A DNA stretch of 64,000 nucleotides from Spirulina sp034932185. GTDB taxonomy: Bacteria; Cyanobacteriota; Cyanobacteriia; Cyanobacteriales; Spirulinaceae. Shown here one piece after another: positions 45,430-54,767 of the stretch. The notes under the pieces are model-generated. The model was not told where the DNA came from, did no database searches, and saw nothing but the letters and a program-made list of their open reading frames with translations. Numbering within the stretch: position 1 is the stretch's first letter; the number at the start of each line of letters is the position of its first letter. The stretch is taken from NCBI RefSeq assembly GCF_034932185.1, contig NZ_JAYGHW010000095.1, positions 1 to 64,000 of the forward strand. The letters are read 5' to 3'. The translations under genes and the position numbers were made by a program.

Positions 45430-47820
45430 TTAGCTTTTACGGAAATCCGCCGCAGGTTGAACCGGAATTTGAATCGTAAAGATCGTTCCGCTTCCTGGTA
45501 CAGAATCGCAGGTGATCCGACCATGGTGCTTTTCCACAATAATTTGATAACTAATCGCTAGCCCCAGTCCCGTACCTTTCCCCACTGGCTTGGTGGTAAA
45601 GAAGGGATCAAAAATATGACTCACGGTTTCCGGAGACATCCCTGAGCCATTATCCTGAAGCCGAATTAAGGCATCCCCTAGGGGTTCACCATCTCCGTTT
45701 TCGGGATGCTCTGGATCAGGCATAAATTCCGTTGAGATCGTAATTTGTCGAGGTTCAGGTTCATCCTCCATCGCATCAATGGCATTGGCAAGGATATTCA
45801 TAAACACTTGATTGAGTTGGCCGGCATAGCAATCTACGGGGGGAAGATCACCATAGTTTTTAATGATTTCAATTTCGGCACGATTGCCTTTGGCTTTGAG
45901 GCGATTGTGCAAAATCAGGAGGGTGTTATCTAAGCCTTCGTGAATATCCACCGGCTTCATTTCCGCCTGATCTAATCGGGAGAAATTACGGAGGGATAGG
46001 ACAATTTGCCGGATGCGCTCCGCGCCAATTTGCATCGAAGCCAAGGTTTTGGGGAGGTCTTCAATAATAAAATCCAAATCAATTTCATCTTCTAACTCAC
46101 TTAATTTTTCGTTGTCGGGGAGATATTGGCGATAGGTTTCCACCAAACGCACCAGATCATTGACGTATTCACTGGTATAGCTCAAGTTACCGGAAATAAA
46201 ATTAACGGGATTGTTAATTTCATGGGCAATACCGGCAATCATTTGCCCCAAGCTGGACATTTTTTCGGTTTGGATCAGTTGGGCTTGGGTGCGTTTGAGT
46301 TCCTGAAGCGTCAGTTCGATTTGTTGGGCTTGGGTTTGGGCGGCGAGGGCGGCGGCTCGGGTTTGGGCGAAGAGTTCCGCTTGATCAATGGCGAGGGCGA
46401 GTTGATCCACCACCGCTTGGAGCAGTTCTATTTCCTGTTCGCTCCAATGGCGCACGCCCCGCCGCTGGCTACAGGCGATCGCCCCTAAATGATCCGACCG
46501 GGTTTTTAAGGGCAGCAACAGCAGAGACTGAATTTCTAAATCCCGCAACAAATCCATTAACCCTTGGGCATCTTTACTGTTGAGGAAGGGCAACGGCGGC
46601 GGGTGTTGAATATCATCAATTCGTAACAATCGTTGCTGACCAATTTGTTCAGCGAGAAACGTGAGCCTTTCCGGGGGGCAGGTGGCGATCGCCTGGCCAC
46701 AGTTGGTTTCCACCCCCGCCTCATGGCTGACCATTAAACTAACCATTTCCCCCTCCGTCCAACACCAAAGATAGGTGCAGCAATCCACATTCAACAATTG
46801 GCGGATCTCATGGACGGCAGTATCGAGGATCGTATTGAGGTCGAGGGAATTGCGGATCTGGTTGGCAAGACGAAAGAGCAAGGCCTCCCGGCGAGAGAGT
46901 AAGGCGGTGCGGGCCCAGCAGCGATCAATATCAATGGCCAAACTATCGGCGAGGGAGCCTAACCCCTCATAAACCAAGGGCCGGAGGGCTTGATAACTCC
47001 AGAGGGCCAACACGCCGATCAGACGCTCATCCAATACCATCGGATAGCCGACAAAATGGAGTTTGGTGGGGAGTTTTCCCGGTGCGGGTTCAAGGTTGCA
47101 AAAAACACTATCGTTGTCTTGGAGTGGGCGATGCACCGCCACGGCCCCCGATTGGAGGGGATCCCCAAAGGCGGGAAACACCAAGTCAACAACGGGCTTT
47201 TGGGTTTGGGCGATCATGCCAATGATCGAATGCTCTAGGGTTAAAACCGGCGATTGAAACAGCAGTGAACTCAGCAGCGGCTCACTGGTTTCGCCGTTGT
47301 AGCTGAACCCCTGACGCTCTAAATACTGGGCTTGGCTGTTATAGACCCAAATGGCGGCGATCGCCCCATCCAATTCATCAATAATCGCGTCGGTGCAATA
47401 TTGTAAACTTTCCGCTAAACCATGGGCATGGACTAAAAACCGGCTCACCCGCCCCATCAGATGCCCCAAGCGAGACTGCTCCATCACATCCGCTTCCACC
47501 TGCTTGCGATCGGAAATATCCCGCAAAAAGACCAAAATCCCGCCATTTTCCCGTTGAATTTGTACATGGAGCCAACAATGGCCCAACACAGAAAACGCCT
47601 CAAAGTGGGACATCCCCCCTTGAGTCATAATCCGCCGATATTCCGATTCAAAGCTGGTGGCAAGGAGTTGGGGGAACTCTTCCCAGAGGTTATGGTGGAG
47701 TAAATCTGCCTGTGACCGGCCAAATAAGACCGTCGCCGCCCCATTGAGCATAACAAATCGCCACTGTTCATCTAAGCGAAAAACAGCATCAGAAGTATTT
47801 TCAAACACAGTCCCATCCAT
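45430..47820 (-). CDS. PAS-GAF sensor histidine kinase
   Basis: 796 residues from ATG 47820. A PAS domain (AVFRLDEQWRFVMLNGAATV, about 10-130), then two GAF-like domains (about 140-300 and 310-480), a coiled coil, HisKA with the phosphorylated His in GIAHEINNPVNFISGNLSY, and HATPase with DNGSGMSPETVSHIF and GKGTGLGLAISYQI. It should autophosphorylate on His and pass phosphate to a response regulator not adjacent here. It heads the cluster that includes CheR, CheW and MCP. The gap of 57 bp to cheR suggests a shared transcript. Confidence 0.9.
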   Translation of the reverse strand: MDGTVFENTSDAVFRLDEQWRFVMLNGAATVLFGRSQADLLHHNLWEEFPQLLATSFESEYRRIMTQGGMSHFEAFSVLGHCWLHVQIQRENGGILVFLRDISDRKQVEADVMEQSRLGHLMGRVSRFLVHAHGLAESLQYCTDAIIDELDGAIAAIWVYNSQAQYLERQGFSYNGETSEPLLSSLLFQSPVLTLEHSIIGMIAQTQKPVVDLVFPAFGDPLQSGAVAVHRPLQDNDSVFCNLEPAPGKLPTKLHFVGYPMVLDERLIGVLALWSYQALRPLVYEGLGSLADSLAIDIDRCWARTALLSRREALLFRLANQIRNSLDLNTILDTAVHEIRQLLNVDCCTYLWCWTEGEMVSLMVSHEAGVETNCGQAIATCPPERLTFLAEQIGQQRLLRIDDIQHPPPLPFLNSKDAQGLMDLLRDLEIQSLLLLPLKTRSDHLGAIACSQRRGVRHWSEQEIELLQAVVDQLALAIDQAELFAQTRAAALAAQTQAQQIELTLQELKRTQAQLIQTEKMSSLGQMIAGIAHEINNPVNFISGNLSYTSEYVNDLVRLVETYRQYLPDNEKLSELEDEIDLDFIIEDLPKTLASMQIGAERIRQIVLSLRNFSRLDQAEMKPVDIHEGLDNTLLILHNRLKAKGNRAEIEIIKNYGDLPPVDCYAGQLNQVFMNILANAIDAMEDEPEPRQITISTEFMPDPEHPENGDGEPLGDALIRLQDNGSGMSPETVSHIFDPFFTTKPVGKGTGLGLAISYQIIVEKHHGRITCDSVPGSGTIFTIQIPVQPAADFRKS

Positions 47821-48201
47821 AACACTGACAATCACTCTTGGACTCCTACCCAGCAATGAACAATCGGGTGTAACTTTGGCTTAAGCAGTTCAACGCTACC
47901 GGGAAAAATCATAAGTTCGTCATTTTAACAGTTCTGACCGAGGGGAAAAGTTTCCAACGGGAGAATTATTTTGTTTCCCTGGAAACAATTTTTAACACAA
48001 GAAAACCCTGACCCTGGCTGGCGTAGCCCTGCACCTAGAATTGCCTACTCTGCCTTAGCCTAATTATCCGTGCTATCTGCACCGCTACGGGGATTTTCAG
48101 GATATCTTATTCAATTCCTTAATGAATTGTTAGGAAAACAACAAACTGAGGAGTGAGAGGAGAGGCGTGAGCATTGTGGGAGAAAGTTCTCTCTCTCCTC
48201 C
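47821..48201. other. Gene-free stretch before the kinase gene
   Basis: I see no gene here. The kinase promoter and the region beyond the recF stop would lie here. The AT-rich segment near 47905-48000 (TTTTAACAGTTCTGAC, AACAATTTTTAACAC) is the likeliest promoter area. No hairpin-T terminator is clear; the end at about 48145-48190 is GAGAGG-rich. Confidence 0.4.
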
Positions 48202-49314
48202 TCACGGGGTAATTTGGCCCGCTTCAACGGTCAACTGTTGAGCGGCTTGCTGCCAAGCCCCATCAAACCCGGCAAGGTGGGTGGTGGTGATCACTGTTTG
48301 GAAGCGGTCTTGAATCGCTGCCAGGAGGTGATTTTGACGCTGTAAATCCAACTCGGCTAGGACATCATCCAGGAGCAGCAGGGGCGGCTCTCCCGTTACC
48401 GCCTCGATTAAATGTAACTCCGCCAGCTTAATGGCGAGAACAAGGGTACGCTGTTGTCCTTGGGAAGCGTAGCTTCGGGCGGGAATGTCATTGATTAACA
48501 GTTCAAGATCATCCCGGTGGGGGCCGACCATCGTTGTGCCGCGCTGGGTTTCCACGGTTTGCCGTTGTTGGATGCACGCCAAAAAGGCCTGTTGTACCTG
48601 TTGGGGATCGTCCGTTTGCCAAGGCACATTGGGACTGTAGGTGAGGGTTAAAATTTCCGGTTGACCGCTGATTTGGCTGTGCCAAGCTTGGGCGAGGGGG
48701 GCAAGGCGAGCGAGGACGCGGGCGCGGCGACGGGTGACGCGCCCACCATGGGCCGCCAGTTGGGCATCCCAGAGGGCAAGCTGTTGGGGGGAGAGGGTCT
48801 TTTCGCCGCGATGCTGGCGCAACAGTGCATTGCGTTGACGGAGCACATGGGTATATTCCTGCAAAATATGGGCATAGACGGGTTCTAGCTGGACAACGAG
48901 ATTATCCAACCAACGACGGCGATCTTCCGGCGTTCCCCGCACCAAATCGAGATCAAGACTGGAAAATTGGACGGCGTTGAGGGTTCCGAGGGCATCGAGT
49001 TGACGTTTGAGGGGTTCGTGGTTGCGGCTGAGGGTACGGCGGCCCGGATGGCGCAAGGTGCAACCCAGTTCGACGGTGCTATAGCGTTGGGCAATGGTGG
49101 CGTTGATCTGGCTGCTGTCGGTGCTGTGGTGGATCAGGTCGCGATCGCGGCTGCTGCGGTGGCTTTTCAACGTTGCCAGGAGTTCGATGGCTTCGAGCAG
49201 GTTAGATTTCCCTTGGGCATTGTCACCGAGAATAATCGTTTTCGGGGCGGTAAACGTCAGGGCTTGATCGCGGTAGTTCCGAAAGTTGCGCAGATGGAGG
49301 TGTTGGAGATACAT
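48202..49314 (-). CDS. recF: DNA replication and repair protein RecF
   Basis: 370 residues from ATG 49314. It begins YLQHLHLRNFRNYRDQALTF, and Walker A is ILGDNAQGKSNLLEAIELL (about 29-47). The C-terminal SMC-like signature SYASQGQQRTLVLAIKLAEL (ABC signature) and Walker B PPLLLLDDVLAELD are present. RecF loads RecA at gaps. The upstream extension to 49506 is not conserved. It is divergent from the beta-propeller gene at 49440. Confidence 0.95.
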   Translation of the reverse strand: MYLQHLHLRNFRNYRDQALTFTAPKTIILGDNAQGKSNLLEAIELLATLKSHRSSRDRDLIHHSTDSSQINATIAQRYSTVELGCTLRHPGRRTLSRNHEPLKRQLDALGTLNAVQFSSLDLDLVRGTPEDRRRWLDNLVVQLEPVYAHILQEYTHVLRQRNALLRQHRGEKTLSPQQLALWDAQLAAHGGRVTRRRARVLARLAPLAQAWHSQISGQPEILTLTYSPNVPWQTDDPQQVQQAFLACIQQRQTVETQRGTTMVGPHRDDLELLINDIPARSYASQGQQRTLVLAIKLAELHLIEAVTGEPPLLLLDDVLAELDLQRQNHLLAAIQDRFQTVITTTHLAGFDGAWQQAAQQLTVEAGQITP

Positions 49315-49439
49315 CGGGGGCGATCGCCGTCGGGATTCACAGGTCGGGGGCATTGCTTCAGCATACCCTCTGGCCGATCCCCCCATGCCACAAGTCCGAG
49401 CTTGGGTTAAACTTGATGGGCCCTTCGCAATCCAAAACC

Positions 49440-50510
49440 ATGATCCGGCGGTTGGCCCCTCTGTGCGTGTTTTTGCTTCCCCTCCGGGCTGTGGGCGTTG
49501 CCCCATTACCCACTGCGGCCCAATGGCTCCCTGAACCAGAGCGACGCATTCCCCCCATTACCCCCAATGCGCCGCCCCCCGGCCTTCCCCCCATTCCCAG
49601 CGACCCCCTCCCCCCCGATGCCTTCGCCCGTGATTTCCGCGTCACTGCCCTCCAGCCCGATGCCCTCGATTCCCTGTGGATTGCTTCCTGGTTGGGCCTG
49701 GCCCGGATCAATCCCCACACTGGCCAGATCCTCGCCCGCGTCGGTTTAGCCAATTCCCGCCTTCAGGCCCTCGCCCTGGATCAGGTGGGGCGGGTTTGGG
49801 TGGGAACCAGTAGCGGCCTCATGCGGGTCGATCCCCAAACCGATGACGTAACCGCCTATAACCTGACGTTGCCCTCAAATCGGATTCTTTCTTTGTTGGT
49901 GGATCGGCGGGGTTTTCTCTGGGCGGGGGGCGATCGCGGTTTGAGTTTAATCAGCCCCGATCAGGGCTTAATGATGACCACCCTCCAAGCCCTCAGCGGC
50001 GTGAGTGCCAATGCCCTCACCCTCGATGATCAGGGTCAGTTGTGGGTGGGAACCTTAGAGGGCTTAGTCCAGGTGGATACCGCCAGCGCGTTTCCCTTGG
50101 CAATGATGAATAATTTGCCCGGCGGCATGGTGCAGGCCCTGGCCACTGCCCCCAATGGCCTAATTTGGGCGGGAACCCCCAACGCCCTGCTGGTGATTGA
50201 CCCCCTTGAACGACGGATCACCCGTTCCGTCACCCCCTTTCGCGGCAAAAACGTCACCTCCCTTGCCTTTGCGGGCGATCGCACCCTCTGGGTCGGCACT
50301 GAAACCGGACTATTCCAAATCCAACCCGAAACCGGCGCAATTTTGGCCGAAATCGCCGGCCTCCCTTCGGCACAAATCCTCTCCATTGCCCCCGATACCG
50401 GCAATAAAATCTGGATCGGCACAGGGGAAGGTTTGGCTTGGATTAGTCAAACGAACGGTTTAGTGCGACCCCATGGGGGCTTTGTGGCCAATCCTCCGGC
50501 TCCGTTTTAG
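49440..50510 (+). CDS. Exported beta-propeller protein
   Basis: 356 residues from ATG 49440. A signal peptide (RLAPLCVFLLPLRAVGVAP) and a Pro-rich linker precede repeats of a two-component-regulator-type propeller: SLWIASWLGLARINPHTG, VWVGTSSGLMRVDP, LWAGGDRGLSLISP, LWVGTLEGLVQVDT, IWAGTPNALLVIDP, LWVGTETGLFQIQP, IWIGTGEGLAWISQ. Seven blades fit one closed propeller. The protein lacks a kinase part, so it may be a periplasmic or outer-surface binding protein. The start is chosen by the signal peptide. It is followed by a glycosyltransferase 10 bp later, probably co-transcribed. Confidence 0.85.
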   Translation: MIRRLAPLCVFLLPLRAVGVAPLPTAAQWLPEPERRIPPITPNAPPPGLPPIPSDPLPPDAFARDFRVTALQPDALDSLWIASWLGLARINPHTGQILARVGLANSRLQALALDQVGRVWVGTSSGLMRVDPQTDDVTAYNLTLPSNRILSLLVDRRGFLWAGGDRGLSLISPDQGLMMTTLQALSGVSANALTLDDQGQLWVGTLEGLVQVDTASAFPLAMMNNLPGGMVQALATAPNGLIWAGTPNALLVIDPLERRITRSVTPFRGKNVTSLAFAGDRTLWVGTETGLFQIQPETGAILAEIAGLPSAQILSIAPDTGNKIWIGTGEGLAWISQTNGLVRPHGGFVANPPAPF

Positions 50511-50520
50511 GGGAATATTT

Positions 50521-51477
50521 ATGTTTTTTTCCATCGTCATCCCCACCTATAACCGCCTCCCCATCCTTACCAAATGCCTACGGGCTTTGGAGGCACAGGT
50601 CATTCCCCCTCATAGTCCGATTACCGGCTATGAAGTGGTTGTCGTCGATGATGGTTCGACGGATCAAACCGTGGCTTGGTTACAGGCTCATGATCAGGAA
50701 TTTCCCCATCTTGTCCTTTTGGAGCAGGATCATGGCGGCCCGGCCTTGGCTCGGAACTTGGGGGTTCATCAAGCCCAAGGGGATTGGATTATTTTTATTG
50801 ATAGTGATTTGGTTGTGACCCCTAGCTTTTTAGCGGCTCATTGTGAGGGGTTAACCCAGGGGCAGCGAGCAACGGGGGGCGATGGGTACGCGATCGCGGA
50901 TCGCTGCTTTACCTATGGCGCGGTGATCAATACGGCCAATTTTGAGAATCCCACAGCGGAACCCTATAAGCTGACGGATTTTTCGGCGGCTTATTTTGCG
51001 ACGGGGAATGTGGCGATCGCCAAGCATTGGCTCCACACCGCCGGTTTATTTGACCCGCAATTTCAACTCTACGGTTGGGAGGATTTGGAATTGGGGGTAC
51101 GGCTGAAAAAGTTGGGTTTAAAGCTGATTAAATGCCCCGCCGCCGTCGGCTACCATTGGCATCCCGCCTTTACGCTGGCCCAAATTCCCCAAATGATTGA
51201 TCAGGAAATCCAGCGGGGCCGCATGGGGGTCTTGTTTTACCAAAAACATCCCACTTGGGATGTGCGGATGATGATCCAAATGACCAGTCTCCATCGCGTC
51301 CTCTGGGGCCTGCTTTCCCTCGGCGGCTGGCTCAATGAGCGACGCATGGCCCCCCTATTGCAATGGTTAATCGATCAGGGCCGCCCCCGTCTCGCGTTGG
51401 AGGTGGCCCGGATTTTCCTCAATTGGTACAACGTCCAAGGGGTCTATGCCGCCTATCGGGAACGGCGGGCCGCCTGA
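50521..51477 (+). CDS. Family 2 glycosyltransferase
   Basis: 318 residues from ATG 50521, with AGGGGAAT upstream. GT-A fold motifs: FFSIVIPTYNRLPILTKCLR, VVVDDGSTDQTV and the DxD-like IDSDLVVTPSF (about 99-109), then a later GWEDLELGVRLKKLG, typical of GT2 enzymes making glycan or chondroitin-like chains. The acceptor is unknown. It follows the propeller gene on the same strand and overlaps the 3' end of the convergent PEP-CTERM gene by 25 bp. Confidence 0.9.
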   Translation: MFFSIVIPTYNRLPILTKCLRALEAQVIPPHSPITGYEVVVVDDGSTDQTVAWLQAHDQEFPHLVLLEQDHGGPALARNLGVHQAQGDWIIFIDSDLVVTPSFLAAHCEGLTQGQRATGGDGYAIADRCFTYGAVINTANFENPTAEPYKLTDFSAAYFATGNVAIAKHWLHTAGLFDPQFQLYGWEDLELGVRLKKLGLKLIKCPAAVGYHWHPAFTLAQIPQMIDQEIQRGRMGVLFYQKHPTWDVRMMIQMTSLHRVLWGLLSLGGWLNERRMAPLLQWLIDQGRPRLALEVARIFLNWYNVQGVYAAYRERRAA

Positions 51478-52253
51478 CGACGTTTTAAACCGATCCCCCC
51501 AAAGCCTGTCAACAGTAACGCGAGGATGGAAGTAGGTTCGGGAACGGCTTGGGGTTCGGGATCGGGTTCGGGACTGGGTTGGGGTTCGGGATCAGCGATC
51601 GCCACCGATTGTGGATCAACCACGAGCCGCCCCACCAAAAAGGCCGAGGAGGCTTTATATTCTTCCGTGATAAACGAGGTAACGGGGTTAAAGGTCTCAA
51701 CGGTGCGACTAAAGCCCAGAAGTTCTAAGGTGTAGTTGTTATTGTCTTTGGTGAAGCTGGCCAAGCTAAAGGGGCTGGTGAAGTCGATCTTGTCGTCACA
51801 GGGAACGGTGCTGATCTGAAACACCGGACAATTAGCCAAACTCCAGGTATTGGGGGTTTCATCAATGGTGAAACCGTAGTTAAAGTTTTGCACCATGCCA
51901 TCAATGGTCATCGCCAGTTGCAAAGATGCCCCATTGGCCCCAGTCCCACCATAGATCGGGAAGTTGAGATGGGTCAGTTGACCGAGGATGAAGTTATTGC
52001 CACTGCTAATCGTGGTATCGCTAGCGGCTCCAAAGTTAAAGCCACTTTGGCCGGAATAGGTGGCGGCTTCGCCCCAGCGGATGCTACTGGTTCCCACGCC
52101 GGAATAGTACCAAGAATCGCCGTTAATGCCTGTCCAAGTGCCGCTAATATCGGTGATGTTAAAAGTGACTGCCATTGCTGGCAGTGACATCAACAGAGTG
52201 ACTGTCCCCGCGAGGAAGGAGGTACAGTGCGATCGCCATCTTGAAAAAATCAT
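51453..52253 (-). CDS. PEP-CTERM sorted exported protein
   Basis: 266 residues from ATG 52253. The signal peptide (LAGTVTLLMSLPAMA) is followed by a beta-rich body with FNITDISGTWTGINGDSWYY. A Pro-Glu-Pro repeat tract (DPEPQPSPEPDPEPQ) leads to the sorting signal VPEPTSILALLLTGFGGIGL and KRRQAARR. PEP-CTERM proteins are attached or processed by exosortase, often with surface polysaccharide. The exosortase is not in the window. The upstream extension from 52508 is low-complexity and unlikely. Confidence 0.88.
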   Translation of the reverse strand: MIFSRWRSHCTSFLAGTVTLLMSLPAMAVTFNITDISGTWTGINGDSWYYSGVGTSSIRWGEAATYSGQSGFNFGAASDTTISSGNNFILGQLTHLNFPIYGGTGANGASLQLAMTIDGMVQNFNYGFTIDETPNTWSLANCPVFQISTVPCDDKIDFTSPFSLASFTKDNNNYTLELLGFSRTVETFNPVTSFITEEYKASSAFLVGRLVVDPQSVAIADPEPQPSPEPDPEPQAVPEPTSILALLLTGFGGIGLKRRQAARRSR

Positions 52254-52327
52254 GGGTTTTTCTTCTAGAACAATTAACTTCACCCTAACCCCCGTTTGAG
52301 GGAATGACATTAGAGCTTTAACTTGAT

Positions 52328-52963
52328 CTAGGAATCGCTGCCGGAAATTTCCGGTTTTTTGCGGGATTCGAGCCAAATCGTCAAGGCGATCGCCCCCACT
52401 ACCCCCACCAAGGCGAGAACGCCAAACTGTGCCACCCACCCCACCAATTGGGCTAGAGGGATCAACCGCCCCACAAAAAAGGCCAACGTCACCATCAACA
52501 CCGCCCACACCGTCGCCCCGCCTAAATTACAGAGCAAAAACTGACGGTAGGGCATTTGGGCAATCCCCGCCATTGGCCCGGCGAAAATCCGCAACAGCGC
52601 CACAAACCGGCCAAAAAATACCGCTCGCCCCGCATTGAGGCTGAACTGTTGGCGGGCAACCCGCAGTTGTGCTTCGGAAATGCGGAACCACCCCCCCACC
52701 CGCACCAGGAGCGGCCAGCCGCCCCATTTCCCCAACCAATAGCCACAGTTATCCCCCAGCACCGCCCCGGAGATGGCACTGGCCAGCACGCCCCAGTAGC
52801 TCAGATCGCCACTGCCCGCTAAAAACCCCCCGACGAGGGTAATCGTCTCACCGGGCAGGGGAATGCCCGTATTTTCTAAAGCAATACCGATAAAGATCAC
52901 CCAATAGCCGTAGAGTTGGGCTAGGTCTTCCAAGCGATCGAGGGATAAGATTTCCACGGACAT
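52328..52963 (-). CDS. DedA family membrane protein
   Basis: 211 residues with 5-6 hydrophobic helices. The family motif FFGRFVALLRIFAGPMAGIA (about 117-136) and the early GIALENTGIPLPGETI and VLGDNCGYWLGKWGG are typical of DedA/SNARE-associated proteins, which act as lipid (for example undecaprenyl phosphate or PE) flippases in the inner membrane. It lies between two minus-strand genes, with 82 bp to the two-component gene upstream. No partner is visible. Confidence 0.9.
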   Translation of the reverse strand: MSVEILSLDRLEDLAQLYGYWVIFIGIALENTGIPLPGETITLVGGFLAGSGDLSYWGVLASAISGAVLGDNCGYWLGKWGGWPLLVRVGGWFRISEAQLRVARQQFSLNAGRAVFFGRFVALLRIFAGPMAGIAQMPYRQFLLCNLGGATVWAVLMVTLAFFVGRLIPLAQLVGWVAQFGVLALVGVVGAIALTIWLESRKKPEISGSDS

Positions 52964-53045
52964 CCCTATTTACAAAAGTTCAATATCTTTCTCATCTTGA
53001 CGCGATCCAGGCTAGGCTGTCAATGTCAAAATCAGTGCTTTGCCT

Positions 53046-54284
53046 TTAGGTTGGGGAACAATCGGAGCAATCGGATTGATGGGGTAGGGTGAAATAGATC
53101 GTTGTTCCGGCTCCAAGTTGCGATTCTGCCCAAATTTTACCGCCGTAGCGCTCGACAATTTTCTGGCAGGTGGCTAAACCAATCCCGGAACCGGGGGGGG
53201 ATTCCTCTAACTGTACCCGATGGAACAGCTTAAAAATGCGATCGCATTCCTCCGAAGGGATCCCCCGACCATTATCACGGATCCCAAACCGCCAATATTC
53301 GCCGTCTGCTTCTACCCAAACGCGCACATCAGGAGGCAGATGGGGACGGGCAAACTTGAGGGCATTACTGAGAAGATTTTGCAAAAGTTGTAAAATTTGC
53401 GTGGCATTAACCACAAGGGTAGGCAGTGGCTCTACGGTGATTTGAGCTTGACTATTTTGGATACTAAATTGTAAGTTGGCTAACACTTCCCGCATCACAC
53501 CATTACAATCAGTGGCTACAATCCGATGGGATTCAACCCCCACTTGAGCATAGGCGAGTAATCCTTCGATCATCTGTTGGAGGCGATCGCTTCCTGCGAT
53601 AATTTTTTCCACATAAATCACGGCCGGGGGGTCGAGGCGATCGCCAAATTGCACCCGTAATAACTTGGCAAAACCCATAATACTCTGAAGCGGTTGGCGA
53701 AGATCATGGGCAATGGTAAAGGCAAATTGCTCCAGGGCTTCGTTGGAGCGAGTTAATTCATGATTGAGGGTTTTCAGTTTACGATTAGCCTGTCGTAAAG
53801 CGGTGGTGCGCTCTGCGACTTTGTGCTCTAAATATTGATTAAGTTCTGTGAGTACAGTATTTTTTTCTTCTAACTTTAAATCATGATTAAAACTGTGGAG
53901 GGCTTCCTGAACCGTCGTGATCAAGTCCTCTTTATTCCAAGGCTTGGTGATGTAGCGGTAGAGATTGGCCGCGTTAACCACATTCCCGACGGCATCGGCA
54001 TTGGCTTGGCCCGTTAACATGATTTTAAAAATGCGCGGGTTTTGGGCATGGATTTTGATCAGCAAATCATCCCCTTTTAAGCCGGGCATAATATAATCTG
54101 CAATCACCACCGCCACCCGATGCTTATCCGCTGTTAATTCTGCGATCACTTCCAGTGCTTCTTCCCCATCCTGGGCTAATTCAATGATAAAATCTGGCCC
54201 AAGGGCATTCTCCAGTTCCGTTTGAATACTGCGTAAAATACTGGGTTCATCATCAACGCAAATAATCGCCAGTTTATGAGTCAT
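53046..54284 (-). CDS. Response regulator-histidine kinase hybrid
   Basis: 412 residues. An N-terminal receiver (IICVDDEPSILRSIQTELEN; phospho-Asp in VVIADYIMPGLKGDDLL) leads through a coiled coil (about 140-190) to HisKA with FAFTIAHDLRQPLQSIMGFA and HATPase with GIRDNGRGIPSEE and GSGIGLATCQKIVERYG. It is a soluble kinase under receiver control. It overlaps the upstream receiver gene by 11 bp, so the two proteins are probably made together and may exchange phosphate. Confidence 0.9.
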   Translation of the reverse strand: MTHKLAIICVDDEPSILRSIQTELENALGPDFIIELAQDGEEALEVIAELTADKHRVAVVIADYIMPGLKGDDLLIKIHAQNPRIFKIMLTGQANADAVGNVVNAANLYRYITKPWNKEDLITTVQEALHSFNHDLKLEEKNTVLTELNQYLEHKVAERTTALRQANRKLKTLNHELTRSNEALEQFAFTIAHDLRQPLQSIMGFAKLLRVQFGDRLDPPAVIYVEKIIAGSDRLQQMIEGLLAYAQVGVESHRIVATDCNGVMREVLANLQFSIQNSQAQITVEPLPTLVVNATQILQLLQNLLSNALKFARPHLPPDVRVWVEADGEYWRFGIRDNGRGIPSEECDRIFKLFHRVQLEESPPGSGIGLATCQKIVERYGGKIWAESQLGAGTTIYFTLPHQSDCSDCSPT

Positions 54285-54678
54285 GCTGAGAGAGGGCGGT
54301 AGAAATCAACGTCTGTAGTTCTAAGGCTTGCCAAGGTTTTTGGAGACAATAAAAGAGCTTTGCTTCGGTGTAGGTGCGCTGAATGGCCTGCTCATTGGCC
54401 TGGCCTGTCAACAGGATCGTGGTAATTTCTGGATAAATTTTGTGAATCCGGATTAAAAACTCATCGCCATTCATCCCAGGCATTAACCAATCAGAAACAA
54501 TGAGCACGATCATGATGCCTTCTTGACGTAATTCGTCGATAATTTCAAAGGCTTCATCAGCACTTTCTGCAAACTCGCAGAGATACTGAGATGCTAATGT
54601 TGAGCGTAATTCAATCTCTAAGCTTTTGAGAATTGTGACTTCATCATCCACACAAAGAATCGCGGTATGGGGACTCAT
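54274..54678 (-). CDS. Single-domain response regulator
   Basis: 134 residues from ATG 54678. It has the receiver fold: ILCVDDEVTILKSLEIELRS, phospho-Asp in LIVSDWLMPGMNGDEFLIRI, conserved Thr/Lys region ILLTGQANEQAIQRTYTEA and LQKPWQALEL. It lacks an output domain and may relay phosphate with the downstream hybrid kinase, whose receiver is similar in sequence. Its stop overlaps the next start. Confidence 0.9.
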   Translation of the reverse strand: MSPHTAILCVDDEVTILKSLEIELRSTLASQYLCEFAESADEAFEIIDELRQEGIMIVLIVSDWLMPGMNGDEFLIRIHKIYPEITTILLTGQANEQAIQRTYTEAKLFYCLQKPWQALELQTLISTALSQHDS

Positions 54679-54767
54679 AGGCATTGGTATTCTGCACGGC
54701 TTCCCCACTATCCTAGCCCAAATGGTGGGCTTCCTTGCAGCGGGTGGGAAGTTGAAAGCTGATGGGG

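Noticed and set aside
49315..49506. Extension of recF by 64 residues
   Set aside because: Low-complexity sequence overlapping the divergent propeller gene; RecF starts at MYLQHLHLRNFRNY.
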